Numbered from the stretch's first letter, positions 47,862 to 57,822 are shown. The stretch is 64,000 nucleotides of DNA from Siderastrea siderea (GCA_964030785.1 OZ034979.1:39094984-39158983), one strand, 5' to 3'. A program made the numbers and translations. The notes: a model not told the origin generated them from the sequence alone.

Positions 47862-47967
47862 ATCGAATCCATCGTCTGCAGTTCTTTTCCTTGCTCGGGA
47901 AGCCAAAGAACTTACACGTATGGCTCTCGGACTGATGGTTACAGTCGGGTGCGCAGCACTGAACCAT
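47862..47967 (-). CDS. THAP zinc-finger exon (partial domain)
   Basis: An ATG at 47,967 in good context (AAGGTCGAAATGG) opens MVQCCAPDCNHQSESHTCKF and then FGFPSKEKNCRRWIRLLR. This is the N-terminal half of a THAP DNA-binding domain: the first C-x4-C zinc pair (C4 or C5 and C9), the F-x-F-P motif and the invariant W33. After LLR the open frame stops resembling THAP, and AAG|GTTCGA could be a phase-2 donor. The second zinc pair (C-x2-H) is not found nearby. It lies inside the intron of the oxidoreductase gene, same strand, and cannot splice to that gene's exon in frame (phase 2 versus 1, giving an early stop). It may be a THAP gene's first exon, a pseudogene, or a P-element-type transposase fragment. 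Confidence 0.55.
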
Positions 47968-48174
47968 TTCGACCTTTTTGACTTTCTTAGAGTAAAATTT
48001 ACATTGCGTGACTCTAGAAGAACCCTAAGGCAAAACGTGACGAAGACTTCTGGAGTCTTTTCTTTTTTTCCCGTGGTTTGCTTGGAGAAACATAAGCTGC
48101 GTGACCGACGCGGCATTGTTCTGTTCAGTCAAAAGGGATTGTTTAGAACAGGAAAATTTGGCGCCATGGCAACG

Positions 48175-48182
48175 TGACGTCA
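48175..48182. promoter_or_regulatory. CRE/ATF palindrome
   Basis: TGACGTCA, a perfect CREB/ATF site, lies about 210 bp upstream of the THAP-like start codon. A GCGCCATGGCAACG word (RFX X-box-like half) stands just before it. Sequence match only. Confidence 0.4.
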
Positions 48183-49035
48183 CACTTTAGAACTCTATTT
48201 GTGAAGTCCCTGGGTGTTACCCTCTAAGCCCTAACAGTAACGAAAATGAAATTTCTCTTTACATCACTATACTACTTGTTCAAACATTCAAGTGATGAAA
48301 ATAAAGGAAGTGATCACCAAGGATAAGATGTCTTGATATTTAGACAAATTCTCCTTACTAGTTCCATAAAATGTATGGTGAACAGTAAGGAGAATATGCA
48401 TTTCATATCAGGGATTAAAGGGTTAAGGTGGCTCTGTCACCTATTTTTAGAATAACATGAAAGAGCTAAAAGACATTCAAGGGAAACCCAGATTTAATGA
48501 TTTATTATTGTTTGAATTTACTCTGCAAGTTTCTGTAAATAAGTAGCTTTTGCTACAGATGACTAGGATGGAAATGGATTAAACGTAGAAAAACAAGAAA
48601 AAAGAAAAGGAAAAAATTGAGTTCTTGCCATGTGTCCCGGAAAAATCGCCAAAAACATGTTATTGTTTCTTCTCCCTTGAAAAATCACTAAAATTCCTAA
48701 AAATATCGAAAGGCCGCAACCAGGATGAAACATAGTAATTTGAAAAAACGTTCTCTGGTTAAAATACTTAAAGAAATAACGAACTTTGGGTTTCTCTCCT
48801 GTGTTTTTGCGGGGCAGTCGTCAGCTGATCAAATGTGAGACACTAAAGTTCGCGCGTACGTGTTTGAGTGCGTGAGAAAAGCCTCTGGCAGTCAGGGTAC
48901 AGTTATGGAAATCTCTAGGGAAACTCTGCTCCTCCAAACAGATATTAACAGAAAACCGTCGTTGAGTACCTAGGACTTTCGAAAGTGAGTCGATGGTTAA
49001 AGTTCAGTCAAGGCAAAGAAGCGCCAATGCAATCG
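48183..49035. other. Intronic or intergenic, nothing recognised
   Basis: AT-rich sequence without coding signature or clear repeat. Confidence 0.4.
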
Positions 49036-50981
49036 AAATCAGTGCCGGAAAAGGCAGAGAAATGAGCATATATGGCCGAAGCCGTCAAATACATTTTGTT
49101 GACTTCTAATCCAACTGCATGCGCTAAGGTTTGATTTGGCAAGATATAGCCCTATGCACGCAAAAGCCGGGTTATCTTTTGAGCCTTATACGAGGGTAAC
49201 CCTTTTAGGAGGGTCGCCTTCCTTCCATGCAAACAGAGCCTTAGTGAGTTTCTGACTTTACTTGATTGACTAGCACCTTTGCCCAGTATGGTTTCATACA
49301 AACAGAATAGGTGTTTTTTAACATTTACCGCTTGTCTCTAGGAAACGAACTTCATCTTAAAAAATTCTTTTTCATTTATTGTACCAGACCGATTTTCAAT
49401 TCTTTGTTATTAGTATGTATAGATATACTGCCGAATGAAGCTAAAAAGGCTTAAGGCTTAGCAAAAATTATCAGTTCAAATACGTTTAAAACCTTGCGGT
49501 GGAATGTGGAAGGCTACACGTTTTCAGTGTTTGCGATCTCAACAAAATGAATTGAGGTTGATAAGAATTGAAGTCATTCATGGTAGGTGTTGTGAGTTTA
49601 TGTTAATTTAGCCAGTTATTCGAAAATGAATACAATACAGAAACCTTTTTAACGTGGTTTAATTTCAACTTGCAAGTGCCTGAATCTGAGGATTGGTGTT
49701 GTTCGAAAATTAAAACTTTTTAAAAAGAATTAATCGAAGCTTATTCCGAGCGTACTGTCTTTAAAAACATTTCCTTTAAAAGAACTGAGTTCGAGGGTTT
49801 TGGGGTACGTATTTCATTATGCATTATCGCTGCCGTCTTAGCAAGTTCAACTTTTCTTACAGAATTTTAATTTTCATGTAAAATAAAAAAGAACTTTCAC
49901 AACGAGTAATTACCACAGAAATCGTTCGCCCAGTTGTATTGCTAGAAGAAGCAAAATATATCGATAGCGAAATAACCCACCGCCTGAGTCCTGTTTATTC
50001 TCTTTTTTGTAAATTCGCTAAAACCATCAACGCAGGTGTAAAAACCTTCCTATCTCAAAGATCATTTCAAATTTGTAAATTTGAGCACCAAAGCTTATAT
50101 AAAACGCACAAGTTTGTAGAGGTTAGCGTTGATTTGTTGTCACAAAAACAAGAAGTCAGCAAGGTTTGCACACCCAGTACATCCGTAAGAATTTTTGAGT
50201 CGCGGGGAAAAATAATTTATCAATATCATCGATTCTTAACTCTACGCGCGTAAAATAGGAATGCCAATTAATTGGCATGCTTTGATATTTTTTTCTGTCC
50301 AAGCTAAGTTCTAAAATTTAGGAGAAAAATGGTGATTTTTGTCCTACAACCAAGTTATTCAGAGCCTTCCGGTCGTTTTTTTTAATTTTCCAAGTCGTCG
50401 TTTTTTTGAACAAAGCCGTGAGTTCGTGTTTATTATGCATTATTTTTGCATGCAACGGAACGGTCGGTAACATTGTTTGGTAATAACTTTATCAGAAGCC
50501 AATTTCAGTTGACGTAACTACAGTCCATGTCTACACAAGTTTCACTCGGGGGAAATACTTGCATCCATGTCGTTTGGAGATTGCTTTACACCCAGTCAGA
50601 CTGTAGCTTTCATAATACAAGGTCGATGACCGATGTGAGTAATTTTCAATGCTGGCAATACCATAGCAAATGATTATTTTCAGTGGTTTAGGACGATACT
50701 GTTCCGATGCCGATTATTTTTCAATTGCCAAAACTGACACAATCACAAATATAAGGACGTGTTTTCACTCGATTGGGACGATATTGAACCGCAATGTACA
50801 TGCTGGGAAGCTCCGCCATTAAATGTCCTAAAACCACACATACGGTTGGAATAACGAAGTTAAAACAGGATATATTCAACATCGAGAACAGAAAAATAAA
50901 ATAAAATAAAAATATTGAGCGATTTGTAATGGCTCAATGCAACTAGTCTACGAGATTTTTTACCACGTAGAACGCACTCAC

Positions 50982-51090
50982 CGTATCGAAAGTCTTGAGT
51001 TCCATGCTTCTCAAAGTAGACAAACACAAGAAAATGTAAAATCGCGAAAAGCCCACACACAACAAAACACAGGACAGGCCTTGAGATCAT
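50982..51090 (-). CDS. First exon 1b of the oxidoreductase gene: membrane anchor
   Basis: ATG at 51,090-51,088 gives 36 codons plus one base up to the donor ACG|GTGAGTGC. The peptide is MISRP, then a hydrophobic span (VLCFVVCGLFAILHFLVFVY), then FEKHGTQDFRY. The short N-terminus and single span without a cleavage site suggest a type II signal anchor. Spliced to 47,611 it makes a 749-residue protein; the split codon becomes GGA (Gly) and reads on as GVADQSG. Phase, strand, spacing and the absence of any other start for the FAD exon support the join. It is 90% or so alike to 9,160-9,271 by eye. Splicing is not proven. Confidence 0.65.
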
Positions 51091-51379
51091 AGTTCTTATT
51101 AGAGATTCCTACTCTCAAGCGCTTACATGCATAAACACATGATCCAGCTAGATGGTTACAGCATTCTAATAGAGATTCAAAGGACAATGGTGTGACTGCC
51201 GTGTCTGGGGAACTAACAATTACGGAGCTAATGAAAAAATATTTTCATGACCACCAGCCGGGCCTTCAAATGACAACATTGCATTTTCACATTTAGATGC
51301 CGAGACTTTACTTTCAAACTAAGTTACTTCGAGGCGGTATTTTTAACAAAACAAGACATTTAAATAAGGAAAAACTCAC

Positions 51380-51497
51380 CACAACGAAAGTCTTGAGCTC
51401 CATACTTGTCAAAGTGGAAAAGAATAAGCTGAAAATGTGAAACAACCAAAAGTCCAAACACAACTAAACACAGCGAAGACTTCAGAGACATGGCCAT
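51380..51497 (-). CDS. First exon 1a of the oxidoreductase gene: membrane anchor, alternative
   Basis: ATG at 51,497-51,495 (a second in-frame ATG two codons on) gives 39 codons plus one base up to TGTG|GTGAGT. The peptide is MAMSLKSS, a hydrophobic span (LCLVVFGLLVVSHFQLILFH) and FDKYGAQDFRC. It has the same architecture, tail motif and phase-1 donor as exon 1b 290 bp downstream, so the two look like tandem-duplicated alternative first exons with separate promoters. Joined to 47,611 the product is 752 residues. Alternatively one of the two is a relic. Confidence 0.6.
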
Positions 51498-51757
51498 TGC
51501 CGGTTAGTTGGGAATCTCAGCCGATCAGAGCTGCAACTTGTAACAAAACGAAATGGAACGTCAATATTCCACAAGTCGATAATTGCAACACTCATCAAGC
51601 TCTTTTAACATTTTCATGTCTTCAATGGTGTCTTCTGTATTAGAGCAGTAAATATACACGTTTAAAATCAAATGTTGTGCAGTTTCTGATTATTGAAGCG
51701 TTCTTGGTAGTTTGTCCTCAGTTGTTAGTTCATCAAGGTATTAAACAGACATTAAAA

Positions 51758-51915
51758 AGAAAGAAAACTATTCTAGAACACCAACAAAATAAACGGAAAG
51801 TTCTTCAGAGTTTTCGGGGCTTATGCAAGTCCTTCAGTTCAATGATGGAATTAGTCCCGAGAGCTCTGAAAAACTTTCTGTTTATTTTGTTGGTGTTCAA
51901 GAATATTTTTCTTTC
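51758..51915. repeat. Foldback sequence with about 55-bp arms
   Basis: The left arm contains AGAAAGAAAACTATTCTAGA, ACACCAACAAAATAAAC and TTCTTCAGAGTTTTCGGG. The right arm is its inverse with a few changes, and about 36 nt lie between. It sits about 260 bp upstream of exon 1a and has a decayed counterpart at 14,565-14,715. Confidence 0.8.
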
Positions 51916-53169
51916 AATGACGTTTTTCCAACAAAGGAATCTTCACGCTGTTATAACAAAGATGTTTTGCAATCGCTTTATCTGTTGCTAGGAGTAAATC
52001 CTTACCTAAAAACATGTTTAAATTGGTTCTGGTAAATTACAATGACGATGTGTACAGTACATCAACTTGCTTATATCGGCTCTTGACCTCAAAGTCTACC
52101 GTTTGGCAGTGTTTTCCTGGAATAGACTTTCTGTCCTATTTTTGATCATTTTAGTGCTTTTTTTATTTGTGTTTTTTAGGGAATTCGTACCACTTAATAT
52201 TCTTGTAATAATAATTGCTTTTAGTCGGTCTGTTTTAAATGACAATGTAAGTGAAACTTCTACTTCACACTGGGCCACGACAAATAGTCTATTGTTGACG
52301 GTATCTGTTGAAATACAGCTTGAAATTTCAATTTTAGTATCTGTCCGAGACTTGAAGCATTTCCTTTTTGTATTAAATTTATGGAAAAAGACGGCGCCTG
52401 AATATAAACCCTTCAAAGTTATACTCTATATTTACTTGTGTTTAGTGTACTGTTATGTAACGAGTTAAACCTGCGTTTTCACTTACGTTTAGGCAGAAAA
52501 TTTAACTTTTAATCGATCGAAGTTTTCTTTGTAATTTTTATATTGCTCACTTTATTTTGTTTCGGCCAGATACTTTGGGAACGATACAGAATACTTGACA
52601 TGAAAAAGATTTCGACATGGTTTACGTCGTCGAAGGAAAATGTGCTAATCACTTTCACGCAGCACCACAGTTTCTTTAGAAACTAACCCTTTATTCCTCC
52701 ATTTTTTTAAAGTTTCCGTTAATGTAAATGTGACGTTTGGCTCTTCACAGCGTCACTAAAGATTGTTCACATATTCCCTTCAACTACGTTTACGCGGTCG
52801 CGAAGACACCGATCATCTGAGGATGCATTTTCAATTGAGAATCGTAAAGCTAAAACCATGGTAACTATTTACCCTCCTCAAAAGACCCTTTCCGTCTTAT
52901 TACTAGAAGCGAGGTTGGGTGAACACTCTGGCCAATCACAACAGGCAAAGACAGCGCTATGAACCAATCAGAACAGTAGCAAATACATGTAACTGGCACC
53001 AAGCGCGGGAAAACGCGCACGAGCAAGTAACGATTGCTTTTAGATTTATTTCTACCGATCAGGAAAAAGTGAATGAAGTGGCAGCGAGTTCTTTGGGCAA
53101 GACCAAAACAAACCCTGATGTTTTTCGACGCTAAATTTAAAACCTTAATCAAGAGAGGCTTGCTGAAGC
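51916..53169. other. Intergenic, no gene recognised
   Basis: Open frames on both strands at 52,067-52,468 are hydrophobic or lysine-rich without family signature. A segment at 52,935-52,980 carries CCAATCA twice (GGCCAATCACAAC, AACCAATCAGAAC), followed by GC-rich AAGCGCGGGAAAACGCGCAC. It looks like a dispersed repeat or a CCAAT-box promoter, with no adjacent gene to assign. Confidence 0.4.
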
Positions 53170-54491
53170 AGAGACAAGTAAATATTAAAGACAAACTTAA
53201 AAAACCTCGACGTTACGTTTCGACGTCGTCATGACGCCATTATCAAGAGAAAGATAATTATTCTAAGATTGCAAGAAGACCTATTGAAAGTTGAAAAAAG
53301 TTGAAAAATTAGCATAAGGCATTAAACAAAGACCTTGGCGTCGAATAGATGTTATAAGTCTCTGGTCGTTGTCCTGATTGGTCGACGATCTCGTTGTTAT
53401 TGGTCGTCTGTCAGTTAAGCAGTGATGTTATTGGTTGCGAAGACTGTTGAACGTGATTGGTGCGTTTCGATCCGTCTTTTTTCAGTCAAATCTCCGTTGG
53501 TCTATTGCTAGTCAAATAGGTCGGTTTGTGTTATTGTCGGCAATCAGTCGTTTGTAAGGTGCTCAGCAATGTGATTGTTGATATCACCATTTCTAGTCGC
53601 TCGTTTGTGTTCAGTCAGTTGGACGTTCAAATTCCTGCCGGTCTCACCAATATAAGTGACCTGACAGTCGCAGCATTTGATGTTATAAACCGCTCCCTGT
53701 CTGTCGCTCGGTTCGTCTTTGTCTTTAACGTTCGTCAGTAGCGGTCGTAAAGTAGCGATAGGTTTGTGAGCAACGCGGATGTTGTAGGGTTGTAGGATTC
53801 GTGCGATAGTTTCAGAAGTCCCTTTGATGTAAGGTGTGGTTGCAGTAGTGACAGGTGTCGTGTTAGTGTTCGTAGCGTTCGGTTCGGAGTTTCTTTAAGT
53901 GTTGTGTCTATTAAAGTCCCGGTTTAATTGTTCTTGTTGAAAACGTTGTCTAAGTACTTGATTTCGTCCGTTAAGCTGTCGGGTGAGTCACAAACTAGTT
54001 GCGCGCGTCTTGTCAGGGTCCGTATAGTCGTAGCTTTGTGAGAAGTAGGGTTGTAAGATGATTGGTCGAGTAGTCTGTCGGTATGTTTCGGTTTTCTGTA
54101 AATTGTCGTCCGTAGCTTGTTATTGTCGCGGGTAACTAAGCAGTCTAGAAAAGGTATTTTACCATTTTCCTCGATCTCCTTAGTAAACTGTATGTCGGCG
54201 TTTTGTCCGTTGAGCTGTTCATGAAAATCGTCGATTTCGTCTTTGTGTACAGCTGTAAAGGTATCGTCAACGTAACGTAGCCAGAGTGAAAGTGTTCGTT
54301 TGTAAGTTGCGAGGGCTCGTTCCTCGATGCTTTGCATAACGATTTCAGCAACAACAACGGAAACTGGTGAGCCCATAGCTGTTCCCTGAAACTGATGATG
54401 AACTGTTTGTAGTGCTTGCCGTTGTACTGAAAATAAGTGGAAGTAAGATAAAGGTTCAGTAAGTCCATTAAGCCGTTGCGAACAGCTACCT
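53170..54491 (-). pseudogene. Penelope-like retroelement: reverse transcriptase and GIY-YIG, broken
   Basis: Minus-strand remnant. From 54,491 one frame reads VRNGLMDLLNLYLTSTYFQY and then NGKHYK. A one-base shift near 54,405 moves to TAMGSPVSVVVAEIV and on through the catalytic YVDD (WLRYVDDTFTAVHKDEID) and KIPFLDCLVTRDNN, to a TAA at about 53,924. A further shift and a stop near 53,900 follow. The linker frame YIKGTSETIARILQPYNIRV then leads to GIY-YIG AVYNIKCCDCQVTYIGETGR and LNVQLTEHKRATRNGD, ending at a TGA near 53,560 after HLTND, so the nuclease's C-terminal half is missing. RT fingers are absent because the 5' end is truncated at 54,491. Fingers/palm order and the C-terminal GIY-YIG are diagnostic of Penelope-like elements. 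It is not functional. Confidence 0.9.
53205..53248 (-). other. Possible degenerate hammerhead-ribozyme-like motif of the Penelope-like element
   Basis: On the minus strand, GAAACGTAACGTC fits the second half of a hammerhead core with a very short stem III (CG-TAA-CG, then UC). GGCGTC/GACGTC could form stem II, and CTC/GAG the base of stem I. The first core box reads TTGATAA where CTGATGA is expected, with one extra base before stem II, so it would be inactive. Penelope-like elements are known to carry hammerheads in their terminal repeats. Confidence 0.3.
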
Positions 54492-54698
54492 GCACCTTAC
54501 AAACGACTGATTGCCGACAATAACAAGACAGACAAACAATAGACAAACCGACCTATTTGACTAACCATAGACCAACGGACATTTGACTAACAAAAGACGG
54601 ATCGAAACGCACCAATCACGTTCAACAGTCTTCACAGCCAATAACATCACGGCTTAACTGACAGACGACCAATAACATAACCAGATCGTCGACCAATC
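54492..54698 (+). mobile_element. Inverted partial copy of the Penelope-like element's 3' part
   Basis: Starting at CACCTTACAAACGACTGATT, the plus strand repeats what the minus-strand element reads from about 53,561 to 53,375, through ACCAATAACATCAC and GATCGTCGACCAATCA. The copy begins exactly where the minus-strand reverse transcriptase is truncated. Head-to-head partial copies joined to a 5'-truncated element are typical of Penelope-like insertions. Confidence 0.8.
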
Positions 54699-54789
54699 AA
54701 CAAAGGAGACTTTTGTCTGATTGGTTGATCATTTTCCTAGTACCCAGATTCCTGAAACGTGCGCGCCATGAGTAAAAGACGTAGTTTTC

Positions 54790-55603
54790 ATTGCTTGATC
54801 ACAGGCCTACCATCCTCTGTTTGTGTGGTGGGCTGTGCATTTATAATGGCTGTGTCGGTTTATCAAATTAGCAAAACTAAAGCCGAAATTTAGGAGTTTT
54901 AAAACTGAGGGAAATGAAATAAAAACTCATAAAATTGCTGCCGTGGTGTTTTGATTTGTGTTTCTGTGATTATTTTGGCAATTTAAGGCTCGCGAAAGCG
55001 ATGTTTTCAAAATGACGGTCCGACTCGCTCAAAAGTAGAGAAAGAGAACAAGGCATGCAACTAGGCGACCCGCAAATTACACTACCCAGTTGAACATTTC
55101 GCCAAAAAAGTAGTCTTTGCCCGATTCGCTCACACAAAAAAATCTTAGCCCTCGAAAGAATAGTCTTCGAACAAAGTTTCGGCCAAATTTGAGTTAGATT
55201 AGAGCGCGGATAGACCTTTGGAATCGAGCCCAGACTTTTGCATACGACCGTCAATTTGCTTTCTCCCTATGATCTGCAAGAAATCCGAACTCAAAGGAAT
55301 TCGAAGAATGCATTTTTCCGTTGAAATTTGAATTCGCGAGCGACAAACTGCCGTCCCTGGCTTCCCTACGCGAAACTTTTGGTCCGTGACAAAATCTTCT
55401 CTGTGGTCACCCGAGTGGCGAGTTTGACCGACAAAGGAACCCAGTTGAAAGACACGCCATTTTTTAAATTTCCCCTGCGCGCAGACTGAGGGTCGCTGGG
55501 CGCAAAAATTCAAAACAAAACAAAATGAAAGACGCGAACTCAGGCCAGCCTAAGGCCAAGAAGAAAAAGACCGAAAAGAGAAATGAAAAACGGTGATGGT
55601 ACC
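54790..55603. repeat. Left arm of a 0.8-kb inverted duplication
   Basis: The inverse of this sequence is at 59,012-59,822, from TGATCACAGGC...TACCATCCTC on the outside to GAAAAACGGTG on the inside. Identity is high by eye, with scattered substitutions. Two overlapping minus-strand frames (54,970-55,254 and 55,199-55,513) exist in both arms, but most differences between arms change residues, so they are not taken as genes. Confidence 0.9.
55525..55596 (+). pseudogene. Lysine-rich first-exon copy, interrupted
   Basis: ATG at 55,525 reads MKDANSGQPKAKKKKTEKRN and then EKR before TGA at 55,594-55,596. The partner in the right arm has TGG at that codon and goes on to a GTATGT donor. Here the donor position reads GTACCA. 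The copy therefore looks inactivated, unless a GTGATG donor just before the stop is used. Function not recognised. Confidence 0.35.
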
Positions 55604-56379
55604 AGAAAAATTCAAGTACTTAAAATTCTTACATTTGTGACCGGAAGAAGACTGATTTTTCAGGGTAGAGAATTCTGTTAGATGAAAATACATTTTCGAG
55701 CTTCTACTACATTGAACGGAATAAACTACTCAACAATTCATTACCATGCCATTGATTACTTTCAGTATCATTTCCTAAACCTAGTCACAGACAAAAGCCA
55801 AAAAGTTGAGTTATGGATTCCCTACTTTTTCAGCAGTTCGTTTTAATCAAATGTTTTCGTTGAAAAAAAATTTAATTCAACGTTAATCGCCTTTGCTGTT
55901 TTGGTCAAAGTCCCTAAGGGCGCTGTTACAAAAAGCAATATTTCGTCCAACTTGTCTCTCAATTTTAAAAGTTCCACCAAAATTTGCGAGACAAGATGTA
56001 CGAAACATTGCCTAGCATAGAGCGGCAAAATATGTTATTTGCAAGTAACTCAGAATAAAGAAAATGTACGAGAAATGTTAAGTTGCCTTTTTCTATGGAA
56101 CAGTGCGTGACAGCAGGTCTCCTTACAATGCCTTCAGTTCGCGGGAAAAAAGATGCGGTAGTCAGCAAATTTTCTGGGCTGAGCTGTGGTGAGCTGATCA
56201 ATGAAGCTGCGTTTCAAGCTGATGTTCGGTTTATGATGTTCAATTCAATGCTAATTTAACTTCCAAAATCTCATCGAAGGAAATTTTTTCTCCGGATTTT
56301 AACTCATAGCTCTCATAATTCTGTGTTAACCTGTCATGAAAACGGAAAAATGCAAGCCAGTTAAACGTAACGAAACGAT
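55604..56379. other. Spacer of the inverted duplication, no gene recognised
   Basis: AT-rich sequence; the short frames carry no family signature. Confidence 0.4.
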
Positions 56380-56830
56380 TACGCATGATCTTAATAGCGG
56401 AGCCTGCGGGCAAAGCCCGCCAGCGGAGCTCCATTGATAAGGAAATTTGGTAACCTATCAATCCGAGAAATTTTGGTTGTGACGTAATAGTCACGTGACC
56501 GTCCGTCCGTACGTTCGTACATCCGTACATCCGTGCGTCCGTCCGTCCGCACAAACTCTGTGGGAGGGGGAGGGGAGTCCCAAGACAACCTGACGGGGGT
56601 AGAGAATGCCATCTTTTCTTGGTGGGAAATCACGCGGTGCTTTTGGGCAACCGGCGTTTTTCTTGGCGGGAGATCGCATGACCATCGTCGCTTTGAAAAA
56701 GAGGTTTCTTTAAAAGCTTAAGCTTCTTTAGCATTTAACGATTGCTCGAGAGTACTGAAGTTTTATACTTGGAAAGAAAAAGTTCAAAAGGATACTGGTA
56801 GAAGGCGAAAAGTTCAAGTTACAAAGCTGC
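56380..56830 (-). repeat. Dispersed repeat with CCGT-type microsatellite core (inverse copy)
   Basis: Read on the minus strand it repeats the series at 19,176-19,560: AAAAGTTCAAG/GAACTTTTCGCC words, a CGGACGGACG/GTACGTAC-type core (here CCGTCCGTACGTTCGTACAT), GTCACGTGAC, TTACGTCAC, ATAGGTTACCAAATTTCCTT and GGAGCTCC. The GAGGGGGAGGGGAG stretch at 56,562-56,577 lies inside it. Confidence 0.75.
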
Positions 56831-56901
56831 ATTCAAAGGACTTCATCGCTTTGTTTTCTTCACGGCGGAGAGTTTGCCCTGTTCTGAAACACAACCGAGT
56901 A

Positions 56902-57378
56902 ATGCGCTGATCAATTCGAAACTTCAACATCCCCCCCCGGGCATACCCCGGGCATTTGACTGTGCATCGTGCCCGGGGAGGGGGGAATTTGAACGTTGCG
57001 TTGGAAGGGTGGGGAATTTGAACCGGATTTATCTCTTGTTCTGACGTAATACGCCCGTAAGTTTTTTTCGGTTTTTGCAGGGTTTGACGGATTTACAAGA
57101 TAGAATTTCGCCTTTGTTAGTGAATAGCTGAAAAAGGGTCTTTAAAAGAAGTTTGAAAGCGTCATTACGGCATATCTCTCCCTGAAAAGCGTGTAAAGTG
57201 TTTGATTAAAGACGAAATTTGTCTTTGAGGAGAGGTAGTTCATTACTAATTGGTGGGGCATTTGAACGGCTTTTTTGTCCTGAGGGGAGGGAATTTGAAC
57301 AAGCCAATCTTCAAAAGTTCAAATGCCCGGGGGGTTGCCCGGGGGGGGGATGTTGAACTTTCGAATTGATCGGCGCAT
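56902..57378. mobile_element. MITE with about 58-bp terminal inverted repeats
   Basis: The left end is ATGCGCTGATCAATTCGAAA, then CTTCAACATCCCCCCCCGGG. The right end read inversely is ATGCGCCGATCAATTCGAAA, then GTTCAACATCCCCCCCCGGG. The arms extend to CCCGGGCATTT. The interior repeats GGGGAATTTGAAC and GGCATTTGAAC motifs several times and has no coding frame. TAA lies outside both ends and may be a short target duplication. Confidence 0.9.
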
Positions 57379-57822
57379 AAGTGAAGGTTTTAAAGGGTCT
57401 AAGGTACATGATTTCGAGTATTACGATGAAAGAAATTACGTTTTGAAATGGAAATTTGATTTATGCCATTAGAAATGTGTCATTTACTTTTGACTTTAAA
57501 AAATTATTAGAAAACGCGCTCAGATTTTTGACAGATTCTTGAATGCCATGCCATGCTCAGCCGATTTCACTCGCGTGGACCGACCTACGATTTTGGAAGT
57601 GTAACGCGAATTGCATTTAAGTGTAAACTTACGGGTTTTCGAATAAACTTTTTAAACTTTTTTCTGTCCATTATTTTGTGTTTGTTTATTCATAACAGTA
57701 GGTCTAAGCACAGCCCCAAGACAACTGCACAAGCTTTGCTTTCAGTTTTGACTGTCCGGTCCATCTCTTTGTGCAACTGTCGATTTTCTTGTCCTAGAAG
57801 TTTTAAATAGTAATAATCTTTT
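57379..57822. other. Spacer, no gene recognised
   Basis: An 85-codon plus frame (57,553-57,810) is basic and hydrophobic without family signature. Nothing else is seen. Confidence 0.35.

Larger units (their letters stand above)
47612..50981 (-). other. Intron of the oxidoreductase gene (from first exon 1b)
   Basis: It is bounded by G|GTGAGTGC at 50,981 and TTCTGTTACAG at 47,612. It splits a codon after its first base (phase 1) on both sides. From first exon 1a the intron would be 3,768 bp (47,612-51,379). It contains a THAP-like exon on the same strand and most of the duplicated region. Confidence 0.6.
49036..51915 (+). repeat. Right copy of the segmental duplication (compact)
   Basis: It is nearly continuously homologous to six blocks of the left copy: 49,036-49,230 to 653-860; 49,264-49,314 to 4,622-4,678; 49,328-49,860 to 6,966-7,510; 50,266-51,225 to 8,421-9,535; 51,230-51,470 to 11,283-11,480; and 51,520-51,915 to 14,312-14,715. 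Order and orientation are the same. The only sizeable right-specific part is 49,861-50,265, which has an open frame (49,939-50,253 plus) without family signature. It holds both first exons of the oxidoreductase gene and its upstream region. Confidence 0.85.

Noticed and set aside
52067..52468. 133-codon plus-strand frame with hydrophobic start and overlapping 106-codon minus frame.
   Set aside because: AT-rich sequence, no signature on either strand, no splice or promoter context.
53526..53741. 71-codon plus-strand frame.
   Set aside because: It is antisense to the GIY-YIG domain of the Penelope-like element.
54970..55513. Two overlapping minus-strand frames (94 and 104 codons), also present inverted at 59,095-59,638.
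   Set aside because: They are shared because the arms are duplicated. Most differences between the arms alter residues, and neither frame shows a family signature.
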